From Chitinophagaceae bacterium T5-Br10_B2g13 (GTDB lineage: Bacteria; Bacteroidota; Rhodothermia; Balneolales; Balneolaceae): DNA of 64,000 bases. The position numbers and the translations under genes are program-made. The stretch's first letter is position 1; each line of letters starts with the position of its first letter. The stretch spans positions 44,494 through 108,493 of the forward strand of contig LKNA01000001.1 in assembly GCA_001564065.1 (NCBI GenBank), written 5' to 3'. The notes under the pieces are model-generated. The model saw nothing but the letters and a program-made list of their open reading frames with translations, made no database searches and had not been told where the DNA came from. This document shows positions 20,188-27,892 of the stretch, piece after piece.

Positions 20188-20227
20188 AATAAAGTCCTTT
20201 GATTGGATTTGGGTTTTAGTTTAGTGC

Positions 20228-20941
20228 TTAGGCTTCGTCTGAACTATCTTCGTCTGAAACAATTTGCTTTCCTTCTTTCAGAAGTACGATAGAGTCGATC
20301 AGCGTAATGGAACCTTCTTCCATGTCGGAAATAATTCGGTCGATCTTAGATACACAGTAGTTGTAACCGATTTGAAGAATAATACCAGCAAGCAGACCAC
20401 CGGCAGTTGTAAGAAGCGCAATCTTAATACCACGCGCTACCAAACTTGGTGAAATATCAGCTGCAGCTTCAATCGCGTCAAATGCTTCAATCATACCAAC
20501 TACAGTTCCAAGGAATCCGAGTAGCGGAGCGATTGAAATAAAGAGTGAGAGCCATACCAATCCTCTTTCAAGGAAGCTCATTTCGATAGAGCCGTAGGTT
20601 GTAATGGCTTTTTCAGCAGCTTCAATACCTTCATCTGCACGCATTAATCCTGCCTGAAAAACAGATGCTACAGGTCCGCGTGTCTGGGCACAAAGTTCTT
20701 GTGCAGCTGGGATACCGCCTTCTTGCAGTGCTTCCTGTACTTCAAGAATAAATTTTCTGGTGTTAATGTCAGCTAGATTGAGTGTGATGATGCGCTCAAG
20801 AAAGATAGCCAATCCAAGAATCAGGGCTATCAAAACAGGCCACATGAATTCACCACCTTCATTAAATTTTTCGACGATTACGTTAAAAAAGCCAGCATCA
20901 GCTCCAGCTTGAAGAAAAAAGAGAGCTAAAGATGAAGTCAT
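20228..20941 (-). CDS. exbB: ExbB/TolQ/MotA-family proton channel protein
   Basis: I chose ATG 20941, giving 237 residues, because GGAG lies 8 bases before it; an in-frame ATG at 21007 would add 22 residues without a signal-like character. The protein has the three-helix ExbB layout: a first helix near residues 32-52 (MWPVLIALILGLAIFLE), a large cytoplasmic loop, then two helices in LVWLSLFISIAPLLGFLGTVVGMIEAF and KIALLTTAGGLLAGIILQIGYN. The G-x-x-G-T-V-x-G-M motif and the Thr residues of the channel are present. It is the first gene of a four-gene operon with two exbD genes. Confidence 0.92.
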   Translation of the reverse strand: MTSSLALFFLQAGADAGFFNVIVEKFNEGGEFMWPVLIALILGLAIFLERIITLNLADINTRKFILEVQEALQEGGIPAAQELCAQTRGPVASVFQAGLMRADEGIEAAEKAITTYGSIEMSFLERGLVWLSLFISIAPLLGFLGTVVGMIEAFDAIEAAADISPSLVARGIKIALLTTAGGLLAGIILQIGYNYCVSKIDRIISDMEEGSITLIDSIVLLKEGKQIVSDEDSSDEA

Positions 20942-21241
20942 ACTATTACTCCGCGTTAAGTTTTGGTTAAGAGCTAAATTTGAAGCAAAATGATAGATCA
21001 TTTGCACTTCAATGTCAAAAGCAGATCTTATATTTAATAATCAGAAAATGTCAAAATCTGCAATCGACTATGTTTAATGTTCGTGTCGTGGAATATATTA
21101 GATCATATCCCTAACTACCAAACAGATTCCTCAATTATTTTTCAAAATCTGTCTTTATATCCATTATTTTGTAAAAAATCGTTTAATAGGAGTAGAATAG
21201 CTTTTTTAAGCTTCAAAATAACGGATCATCAATGGTAATTT

Positions 21242-23152
21242 TCAGGACCGAACCTGACGATACCTGTCTATTCCACGATTTAAAAACTCCTCAAATTCTG
21301 CGGCCCGTGTAAATCCGATCAGCTGATCTAAAACACGTTCTGTGTGTGGGTCTAAAATTACATACGTAGGCAGTGCAAGAGTTCCGGTTATATCGAATTG
21401 CAACTGTTGATTTTCCTCTGCCCTGCTTCCGCCGTCAGTATAGAGCTTTACCTGCTCCATTTGCGCAAATCTTTCCTGTATATTGTCTAATGGGAAAACC
21501 GTGGCTTCCATCGCCCGGCAGTTTGTACATGTATAACCAGTGAAATCGATAAATACCGGCACGTTTTGGGCAATAGCCTTTTCGAGTGACTCCTCATAAT
21601 TATCAGACCACTGAGACTCAACAGCAGTACTGCCACCACCGGCTGAACTAATCGACCGAACTACACTCACATCGGTACTCTTAGACGCTGGCAGCCAGGC
21701 GTCCCAAATTCCTAAAGATGCTCCCATCAGTCCCGGAATAAGATAGAAGCTGAATAAAAAGAATGGAATAGCGAGAAGTAATCTTCCGGTAGTAATAGAT
21801 TTAGGTCTCTCTTCACCGTGCAGCGCGAAGAAACCCAGTATATAAAGTCCGGCTATAAAAAAGAATGTGATCCACGCAGCGATGCCCAATGGACGGGTAA
21901 TTACTCCCCAGTCAAAAATGATATCAGCATTTGCCAAAAACTTGACCGAAGCGGCTAGTATAATAAAGCCCAGAATAACTTTCACAACATTCATCCATGA
22001 GCCGCTTTTTGGCAGTGATTCCAGATATTGTGGAAACAGTGCAAGTAACACAAAAGGTGCAGCAAAAGCCGTGGAAAAAGCAAGCATACCTACAATTGGA
22101 TAGAACCACTCTCCTCCTGCGGTTGCCGCCAATATAGCACCCACAAAAGGCGCTGTACATGAAAATGATACGGCACTGATCGTAAAACCCATAAAAAGCG
22201 TACCGGTAACACCACTGCTCTCATTGCTTTTCCTGTTCAGCCAATTTGTGAGCTGATATGGCAGCCGGAGTTCAAACAGACCAAGCAGACTCACGCCAAA
22301 GAAGATAAACAGTACACCGATAAATAAGTTAACCCAGGGATTAGAGGCGAACTGGCTGACTCCGCTCACACCTAGAATTGCAGACAAGATCGCACCGAGC
22401 CCGGTGAATATAAGTATAATAGAAAAACCAAAAATCAGGGCCTGCGTCCAATTTGTTTTCTTCTTCTCTCCTCCTTGATTTGAGAAATAGGATACAGTAA
22501 GTGGAATTAATGGAAAAACACAAGGAGTGAGCAGAGCCGCAAAACCGGCCATCAAAGCGAGCCAGATGTAAGTCCAGATATCATCCAGCGGAACACCGGC
22601 AGAGCTCGTCATTTCAAATTCTATATCTGCCTGGGATATCTCTTCAAAATCTGTATGTGGATTTTCAGCAACACCCTCCAGAGTTACCATTGCTTCCATC
22701 TGCTTCGTCTTGGGCGGGAGGCACGATACATCATCACAAACCTGGTACAACACTTCCAGCCGTATCGTCTGGTCTCCCTGCAGTTCGGCCCGGAAAGCGA
22801 CAGGAATCGTAAACTCTGCCCTGTTTGAGTGCCAGCCGAGTTCGGTATTGAAATTAGGATCGAAGGCAATAACCGCTTCACTCTCCTCTACTTGTCCCGC
22901 AACCGCCATTTGGCTTGATCCGGAACTGAAGGTAGTTGGGTATGGACCGGCATCAGGATCGTTGAGTACGGAGTAGAGATGCCAGTCTCCCTCAATGGTA
23001 GCCACTACGGTTACATTGAATACCTCACCGGCTGCGACCGTTTCAGGATAATCCGTAATTTGATAGTCAACAGGATCAAGGAGTTGACCATATACAAAAA
23101 ATGGGGATAACGCCATAAAGACGATCCCCATCAAAAATCCAATTTTATTCAT
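21242..23152 (-). CDS. dsbD: Thiol:disulfide interchange protein DsbD
   Basis: DsbD carries electrons from cytoplasmic thioredoxin across the inner membrane to periplasmic partners for disulfide reduction and cytochrome c maturation. The 636 residues show all three modules: signal peptide (ends near VYG, residue 22), N-terminal immunoglobulin-like domain with Cys139/Cys144 (VCDDVSCLPP), a CcdA-like membrane core with Cys211 (LTPCVFPL) and Cys332 (SCTAPFVG), and a C-terminal thioredoxin domain with Cys542-T-N-Cys545. The full cysteine relay is intact. It starts 38 bases after rplI on the same strand and may be read from the ribosomal transcript. No clear terminator was seen after it; the 300 bases up to exbB hold no gene. 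Confidence 0.95.
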   Translation of the reverse strand: MNKIGFLMGIVFMALSPFFVYGQLLDPVDYQITDYPETVAAGEVFNVTVVATIEGDWHLYSVLNDPDAGPYPTTFSSGSSQMAVAGQVEESEAVIAFDPNFNTELGWHSNRAEFTIPVAFRAELQGDQTIRLEVLYQVCDDVSCLPPKTKQMEAMVTLEGVAENPHTDFEEISQADIEFEMTSSAGVPLDDIWTYIWLALMAGFAALLTPCVFPLIPLTVSYFSNQGGEKKKTNWTQALIFGFSIILIFTGLGAILSAILGVSGVSQFASNPWVNLFIGVLFIFFGVSLLGLFELRLPYQLTNWLNRKSNESSGVTGTLFMGFTISAVSFSCTAPFVGAILAATAGGEWFYPIVGMLAFSTAFAAPFVLLALFPQYLESLPKSGSWMNVVKVILGFIILAASVKFLANADIIFDWGVITRPLGIAAWITFFFIAGLYILGFFALHGEERPKSITTGRLLLAIPFFLFSFYLIPGLMGASLGIWDAWLPASKSTDVSVVRSISSAGGGSTAVESQWSDNYEESLEKAIAQNVPVFIDFTGYTCTNCRAMEATVFPLDNIQERFAQMEQVKLYTDGGSRAEENQQLQFDITGTLALPTYVILDPHTERVLDQLIGFTRAAEFEEFLNRGIDRYRQVRS

Positions 23153-23190
23153 TATCGAATAGTAATTAAGAGTTTACACCCTCAAAGATT

Positions 23191-23637
23191 TTAGTCTTCT
23201 TTTACAACCCAAACCTTCACTTGAGGTTTCAGATCTCCAAGAACATCAACAGTTGCTGTATACTCACCCAGTGATTTGATATCCTGGTCCAGAGTAATTT
23301 TACGTCTGTCAACTAAAATATCTCTTTCTTCAAGAGCTTCTGCTACCTGTATATTGGTAACAGTACCGTGAATTTTGTCATCTTCGCCAACGGTTACAGG
23401 AATTGTAACGGAAGTTGTTTCCAGTTGTTGTGACAACTCTTTGGCAGCCTCAACAGAAAGTTCAGCTCGTAATGCGGCTTCACGCTTCAGATGTTCATAC
23501 TGTCTGATTGCGCCACGGGTAGCCAGTACAGCTTTCCCTTGTGGGATCAGATAGTTTCGTCCGTAACCGGGCTTAACATCAACAAGATCACCGGCAGAAC
23601 CTAATTTATCTACGTCTTCTTTTAAAATAAGCTTCAT
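23191..23637 (-). CDS. rplI: 50S ribosomal protein L9
   Basis: L9 binds 23S rRNA with its N-terminal domain. The 148 residues start with the typical MKLILKEDVDKLGSAGD and the N-terminal signature G-Y-G-R-N-Y-L-I-P-Q-G-K-A; a long connecting helix (about 40-75) leads to the C-terminal domain. It follows rpsR by 17 bases as the third gene of the rpsF-rpsR-rplI operon. Confidence 0.97.
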   Translation of the reverse strand: MKLILKEDVDKLGSAGDLVDVKPGYGRNYLIPQGKAVLATRGAIRQYEHLKREAALRAELSVEAAKELSQQLETTSVTIPVTVGEDDKIHGTVTNIQVAEALEERDILVDRRKITLDQDIKSLGEYTATVDVLGDLKPQVKVWVVKED

Positions 23638-23654
23638 AATCTAATATCTGTGTC

Positions 23655-23906
23655 TTATCGCATGTTTTCGGTTACGTAAGGAATAAGAGCTAAAAATCTT
23701 GCTCTTTTAACAGCTCTTGAAAGCATTCGTTGATGCCGAGCACTGGTACCGGTTACTCTTCTTGGAAGAATTTTACCTTGGTCGTTCATGAACTTCTCCA
23801 GAAGTTCAGTCTGTTTGTAGTCAATATATTCAACACCTGCCTTGGTAAATTTACAGTCTTTACTCTTTAGGTGTCCTTTCTTTGGATGCGATGGATTGTT
23901 AATCAT
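23655..23906 (-). CDS. rpsR: 30S ribosomal protein S18
   Basis: S18 forms a heterodimer with S6 on the 30S platform. The 83 residues contain the family core [20 protein letters not shown] followed by [22 protein letters not shown]. It has one Cys near residue 18. It starts 19 bases after rpsF. The usual ssb or priB gene between rpsF and rpsR is absent. Confidence 0.97.
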   Translation of the reverse strand: MINNPSHPKKGHLKSKDCKFTKAGVEYIDYKQTELLEKFMNDQGKILPRRVTGTSARHQRMLSRAVKRARFLALIPYVTENMR

Positions 23907-23925
23907 AATCTATACCTAATTTGAT

Positions 23926-24312
23926 TTATTCGTCGTCGTTATCTTCGTTTTCCTCTTCTACATCTTCAAAAACGACAGGCAGATCACCTTTCTTTCTGAG
24001 TTCGTAGTAACGCTGCATTTTAGGATCATACTTAAGGGTCAGATATCTCAGGATATCATCGTTGATCCTCATGTTACGTTCAACCACTTCGATCGCATCA
24101 GCGGGTGCATTAAAGTATAAGTTCACGTAGTAGCCGGAACTTTTCTTATCAATATCGTAGGCGAGCTTGCGAACACCCCATTCATCAACTTCAACGACTT
24201 CTCCGCCGTTGTCTTCAATTAGCTTGTTCACTAAACTTACTAGTTCTGAAAACTTCTCATCATCGAGAACGGGATTCAGAATGTAAGTCATTTCATAGAA
24301 ATCTTTTTTCAT
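23926..24312 (-). CDS. rpsF: 30S ribosomal protein S6
   Basis: S6 pairs with S18 on the 30S subunit. The 128 residues begin with the usual Y-E-M-T-Y-I-L-N-P strand and contain the NMRINDDILRYLTLK motif. The acidic tail after residue 112 (mainly Glu, Asp and Asn) is a common S6 extension. It heads the rpsF-rpsR-rplI operon, with a well-formed promoter at 24389-24419 and a structured leader of about 70 bases. Confidence 0.97.
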   Translation of the reverse strand: MKKDFYEMTYILNPVLDDEKFSELVSLVNKLIEDNGGEVVEVDEWGVRKLAYDIDKKSSGYYVNLYFNAPADAIEVVERNMRINDDILRYLTLKYDPKMQRYYELRKKGDLPVVFEDVEEENEDNDDE

Positions 24313-24336
24313 TCTTTATATGTGTTTTCTTTGGTT

Positions 24337-24377
24337 GTTTTCTGTTTGTGAAAACAGTCGTCGTACGTTACGCCGAC
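24337..24377 (-). promoter_or_regulatory. Two hairpins in the rpsF leader
   Basis: On the minus strand, GTCG-G-CGTA and TACG-A-CGAC form one stem (24357-24377), and GTTTTC/GAAAAC (24337-24355) forms a second, together filling most of the leader. Autoregulation by S6:S18 through leader RNA is known in other bacteria; whether this is such a site is inference. Confidence 0.35.
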
Positions 24378-24388
24378 AACAGAGCCTA

Positions 24389-24419
24389 CAAAGATACGTA
24401 TTGATTTGGACATCCACAA
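24389..24419 (-). promoter_or_regulatory. Bacteroidetes-type promoter of rpsF
   Basis: On the minus strand TTG (24417-24419) is followed after 20 bases by TATCTTTG (24389-24396), an exact match to TTG-N19-21-TAnnTTTG. The start of transcription would be near 24382. Confidence 0.75.
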
Positions 24420-24462
24420 TCTCAAGAGAGTTTAGATCACCTCTAAATCCTTTGCTAAAAAT

Positions 24463-24490
24463 AAAAAAGGCGCCTCAAAGCGCCTTTTTT
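24463..24490. terminator. Terminator after nuoN
   Basis: AAAAAAGGCGC and GCGCCTTTTTT form a perfect 11-bp stem around CTCAAA, 24 bases past the nuoN stop. The symmetric A and T runs let it work in either direction. Confidence 0.9.
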
Positions 24491-24513
24491 AAAATTTAAT
24501 CTGCTAACCGGAT

Positions 24514-25953
24514 TTAAACGTAACTGAATGATGAGAGTAGTTCAAAAAGCCCGGTTGTGGGTAGCACAGGCTCTACACCATAGTAGATCGTGAGGAATGC
24601 CAGCAAAATCAGGACCAGCTTGAACAGCGTACCCGGTGATTTTAAACTGTACTCTCTGTGTGCCTCTTTGAAATACATAAAAACCATTACACGCAAGTAG
24701 TAGTAAACACTTGCCGCACTGGCCAATACACCAACAATAGCCAGCATAATTAAGTCTGCCTGAACAGCCGCTGCAAATACATAGTATTTACCGACAAATC
24801 CAACAAATGGAGGTATACCAGCCAGAGAAAAGAGGAAAATAGAGAGCATCACTCCCATCGCAGGAACTTTATAACCGAGACCGGCATAGCTGTCAATTTC
24901 TGTAAAGTCCAGCTCTTTGGTACGCTCATAAAAGGCAATGACACCAAAAGCACCAATATTCATTACTGTGTATGCAAACAGGTAGTAGAGAACACCATTG
25001 TAGCCTGCCGCAGTGCCGGCTGCGAGTCCAACCATCAGGTAACCCGCATGAGCAATACTGGAATAAGCAAGCATTCTTTTTACATTATCCTGAGCAAGGG
25101 CAATCAAGTTACCCACAACCATCGTCAGAATAGCGATTACCTGAATTACCTGAGTCCAGTCGCCGGTTTCTGAACCTGAAAGCATTCGTGAAACCACAAA
25201 TATAAACGCAATGAATGCAGCAGATTTACTGGCAGTTGCCATAAATCCTGTAAGTGTCGTTGGGGTTCCCTGATAAACGTCAGGCGTCCACATGTGAAAC
25301 GGTACCGCTGATATTTTGAAAAAGATACCAACAAGCAAAAGACCAGTCCCGGCTAAAAACAACGGTGTTGCCTGTGCTGCAGCTGCAATCTCAATTAAAT
25401 TGGTGTGGCCTGTAGCGCCATAAATCAAGGCAATACCGTAGAGCAGAAATCCGGTAGAGAAAGCGCCCAGCAAAAAGTATTTCAAAGCAGCTTCTGCACC
25501 TGTTTTTCTATAAAACCAAAGGCCCGCAATTACATATAAACTCACAGACATGGTTTCTAAGCTCACAAAAAGGCTTATCAGATCATTTGAAACAGCTAAG
25601 CCAACCATTCCTGTTGTTGCAAAAAGTAACATGCCGTAGACTTCACCGCTCTCTAAATCAAAAGATCGTAAATATTCCCGTGATAAAATCACAGACAAAA
25701 GTGAACCCAGTAAAACGATAACTGTACCAAAAGCTGCCGGACCGCCATAGACAATCATCCCGGAGAAAGCCGTACCCGAATCGCCAAACAGAGACTGTAT
25801 GGCTATAGCCAAAGCAATAGCCAAGCCGGCCACAGACACGTAATAAACTGCCTTAGTCTCTTTTTTAAATGCCGTAATTAATATAGCTGCCAATCCTGTA
25901 GCGGCTACAACGATTCCGGGCAAAAAGGATTGAATGTCGTGCAAATAGTTCAT
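24514..25953 (-). CDS. nuoN: NADH:quinone oxidoreductase subunit N
   Basis: NuoN is one of the three antiporter-like proton-pumping subunits of complex I in the inner membrane. The 479 residues form about 14 helices. The key charged residues are present: Glu in LFVSLETMS (TM5) and Lys in VGIFFKISAVPFHMWTPDVYQG (TM7). It begins one base after the stop of the pterin dehydratase gene, which lies between it and nuoM, so translation is probably coupled. A strong terminator ends the operon after it. Confidence 0.96.
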   Translation of the reverse strand: MNYLHDIQSFLPGIVVAATGLAAILITAFKKETKAVYYVSVAGLAIALAIAIQSLFGDSGTAFSGMIVYGGPAAFGTVIVLLGSLLSVILSREYLRSFDLESGEVYGMLLFATTGMVGLAVSNDLISLFVSLETMSVSLYVIAGLWFYRKTGAEAALKYFLLGAFSTGFLLYGIALIYGATGHTNLIEIAAAAQATPLFLAGTGLLLVGIFFKISAVPFHMWTPDVYQGTPTTLTGFMATASKSAAFIAFIFVVSRMLSGSETGDWTQVIQVIAILTMVVGNLIALAQDNVKRMLAYSSIAHAGYLMVGLAAGTAAGYNGVLYYLFAYTVMNIGAFGVIAFYERTKELDFTEIDSYAGLGYKVPAMGVMLSIFLFSLAGIPPFVGFVGKYYVFAAAVQADLIMLAIVGVLASAASVYYYLRVMVFMYFKEAHREYSLKSPGTLFKLVLILLAFLTIYYGVEPVLPTTGLFELLSSFSYV

Positions 25954-25954
25954 T

Positions 25955-26245
25955 TCAGTTCTTTTTGTAAGTCTTATCTATCGCCTTAGCGAGTTGAATA
26001 TCTTTTTCTGTTACCTTATTGTCTGCATCATGAGTATTGAGCTGAATTGCTACAGAGTTATATACATTGCTCCAATTTGGATGATGCCCCTGATCTTCTG
26101 CCTCAAAACCTACCTTTACCATAAAAGCCAGAGCTTCCTTAAAATTATCGAAACTGAAATCCTTTTTGATCTGATCATTCTCGAAGGTCCAGTTATCTAA
26201 TTCTTTCAGGTGCGAATCAATTTCTTCTGATGTAAGAGGCTTCAT
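25955..26245 (-). CDS. 4a-hydroxytetrahydrobiopterin dehydratase (pterin carbinolamine dehydratase)
   Basis: This 96-residue enzyme dehydrates the 4a-hydroxy pterin made by aromatic amino acid hydroxylases so that the cofactor can be reduced and reused. The family signature is complete: H54-H-P-N-W58, a Tyr-x-x-Val strand, and T71-H-D73 followed by V-T-E-K-D. It lies between nuoM (4 bases) and nuoN (1 base), fully inside the complex I operon. I recall a report of a pcd homologue among complex I genes in Rhodothermus marinus, which suggests an old arrangement. Phenylalanine hydroxylase, its likely partner, is at 49.5 kb. Why it travels with complex I is unknown. Confidence 0.93.
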   Translation of the reverse strand: MKPLTSEEIDSHLKELDNWTFENDQIKKDFSFDNFKEALAFMVKVGFEAEDQGHHPNWSNVYNSVAIQLNTHDADNKVTEKDIQLAKAIDKTYKKN

Positions 26246-26249
26246 AATA

Positions 26250-27869
26250 TCAATCTGTTTTATTTACTAAGAATAGTGAATTTGACTGATGCTCTTCCAC
26301 GCTGTACACCTTCGCTGTCCAGTTTGGCAGCTCATTGATGTCAGCCTGATCTAATACGGCTACACTTTTTTCTTCTGAAGCAGTGATAAACGTATTCACC
26401 CAGCCCTCAGAGTATTGTGTAAAGTCTATGGGTCGGATACCAATCCATACCATGAAAAGTACCAGCGGTATCAGTAAACCGATTTCCCGCATGTTCAGGT
26501 CTTTCAACTTATTGTTCTCCTCGTTGGTAATCGGACCAAATAGCACTCTCTGGAACATCCAAAGCATATATACGGCTGCCAGAATTACACCTGTAGCAGC
26601 AAGTATCGCATAGGTTTTGTTTGCATATAGCTCTGAACTGAATGAACCGTTCAGAATCAAAAACTCGCCTATAAATCCGTTTAGTCCGGGCAGACCAATG
26701 GATGCAAGTGTTGCAATCATAAACATTACGGCGAATACCGGTACTTTCTTGGCAATCCCACCGTAGTCAGAAATCATTCTTGTATGTCGTCTGTCGTAGA
26801 TCATTCCCACTATTAAGAAGAGTGCCCCGGTTGCCAAGCCGTGGTTAATCATCTGAATGATAGCTCCCTGCATCGCAATATCGTTCAGGGCAAAAATTCC
26901 AAGAACAACGAAACCCATGTGACTCACGGAAGAGTAAGCAACCAGCTTTTTCACATCTTTTTGTACCATGGCGACCAGTGCACCGTATATAATTCCAATT
27001 ACAGCAAGTACAGCCATGTAGGGCGCAAACTCCATAAATGCATTCGGGAATGCGGGAAGCACAACACGGATCAATCCGTAAGTACCCATTTTCAACATAA
27101 TGGCAGCCAGCACAACTGAGCCTGCAGTGGGCGCTTCGGTGTGAGCATACGGCAACCATGTATGAAATGGAAAGAGCGGCACCTTGATACAGAATGCCAG
27201 TGAAAAAGCAAGAAAGAGCCAGGTTTGCTCTACCAGGCCAATAGTATATTCAGGACTTGAGATAAATCTCCAGTCTGCCGTGAAGTCAACACCACCCATA
27301 GCAGCACCGGCGTGGAAACCCAGATAGAGAAGTGCAACAAGCATGATCAGAGAACCGACCAGTGTATAGATAAAGAATTTGATGGTAGCGCGAATCTTAT
27401 CACTTCCACCCCAAATACCAATCAAAAAGTACATCGGAATAAGTGATAGCTCAAAAAATACATAGAACACAACCAGATCAAGAGCCGCAAAGACACCGAG
27501 TGAGGCTGTTTGAAGAAGAAGCAGCATCGCGTAATAGCCCTTCAAACTCTTGGTAACTGAATTCCATGATGATAAGACAACAATAGGCCCCATTAAGGTT
27601 GTAAGCATAAAGAGAAGCATGCTCAATCCGTCCAGACCAACCAGATACTTCACGTCCATGCCGGGAAATATTGCTGATCCTTCTGTCAGATATTGAGGCG
27701 TTGCAGATAAAGCAACATCAAAATTGAACAGCAGTGGCAGTGAGAGAAAAAAGGTTGCTGTTGTAGCAATTAAACTGCTCCACTTCACTGCTTCATCACT
27801 TTTCATCAGCAGTATTGCAGCAATCCCCAAAAGCGGCAAATAGATCGTAATATTTAGTAGGATGTCCAT
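26250..27869 (-). CDS. nuoM: NADH:quinone oxidoreductase subunit M
   Basis: NuoM is the second antiporter-like proton pump of complex I. The 539 residues contain the conserved Glu in VFYVFFELSLIPMYFLIG and Lys in AFCIKVPLFPFHTWLPYAHTEAP. A soluble tail of about 50 residues follows the last helix, longer than in many NuoM proteins. It starts 23 bases after nuoL and ends 4 bases before the pterin dehydratase. Confidence 0.96.
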   Translation of the reverse strand: MDILLNITIYLPLLGIAAILLMKSDEAVKWSSLIATTATFFLSLPLLFNFDVALSATPQYLTEGSAIFPGMDVKYLVGLDGLSMLLFMLTTLMGPIVVLSSWNSVTKSLKGYYAMLLLLQTASLGVFAALDLVVFYVFFELSLIPMYFLIGIWGGSDKIRATIKFFIYTLVGSLIMLVALLYLGFHAGAAMGGVDFTADWRFISSPEYTIGLVEQTWLFLAFSLAFCIKVPLFPFHTWLPYAHTEAPTAGSVVLAAIMLKMGTYGLIRVVLPAFPNAFMEFAPYMAVLAVIGIIYGALVAMVQKDVKKLVAYSSVSHMGFVVLGIFALNDIAMQGAIIQMINHGLATGALFLIVGMIYDRRHTRMISDYGGIAKKVPVFAVMFMIATLASIGLPGLNGFIGEFLILNGSFSSELYANKTYAILAATGVILAAVYMLWMFQRVLFGPITNEENNKLKDLNMREIGLLIPLVLFMVWIGIRPIDFTQYSEGWVNTFITASEEKSVAVLDQADINELPNWTAKVYSVEEHQSNSLFLVNKTD

Positions 27870-27892
27870 ATTTAACTAATCTTCAAACCCTT

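Noticed and set aside
20942..21007. Upstream extension of exbB
   Set aside because: The inner ATG has a ribosome site; the 22 extra residues have no ExbB-like sequence.
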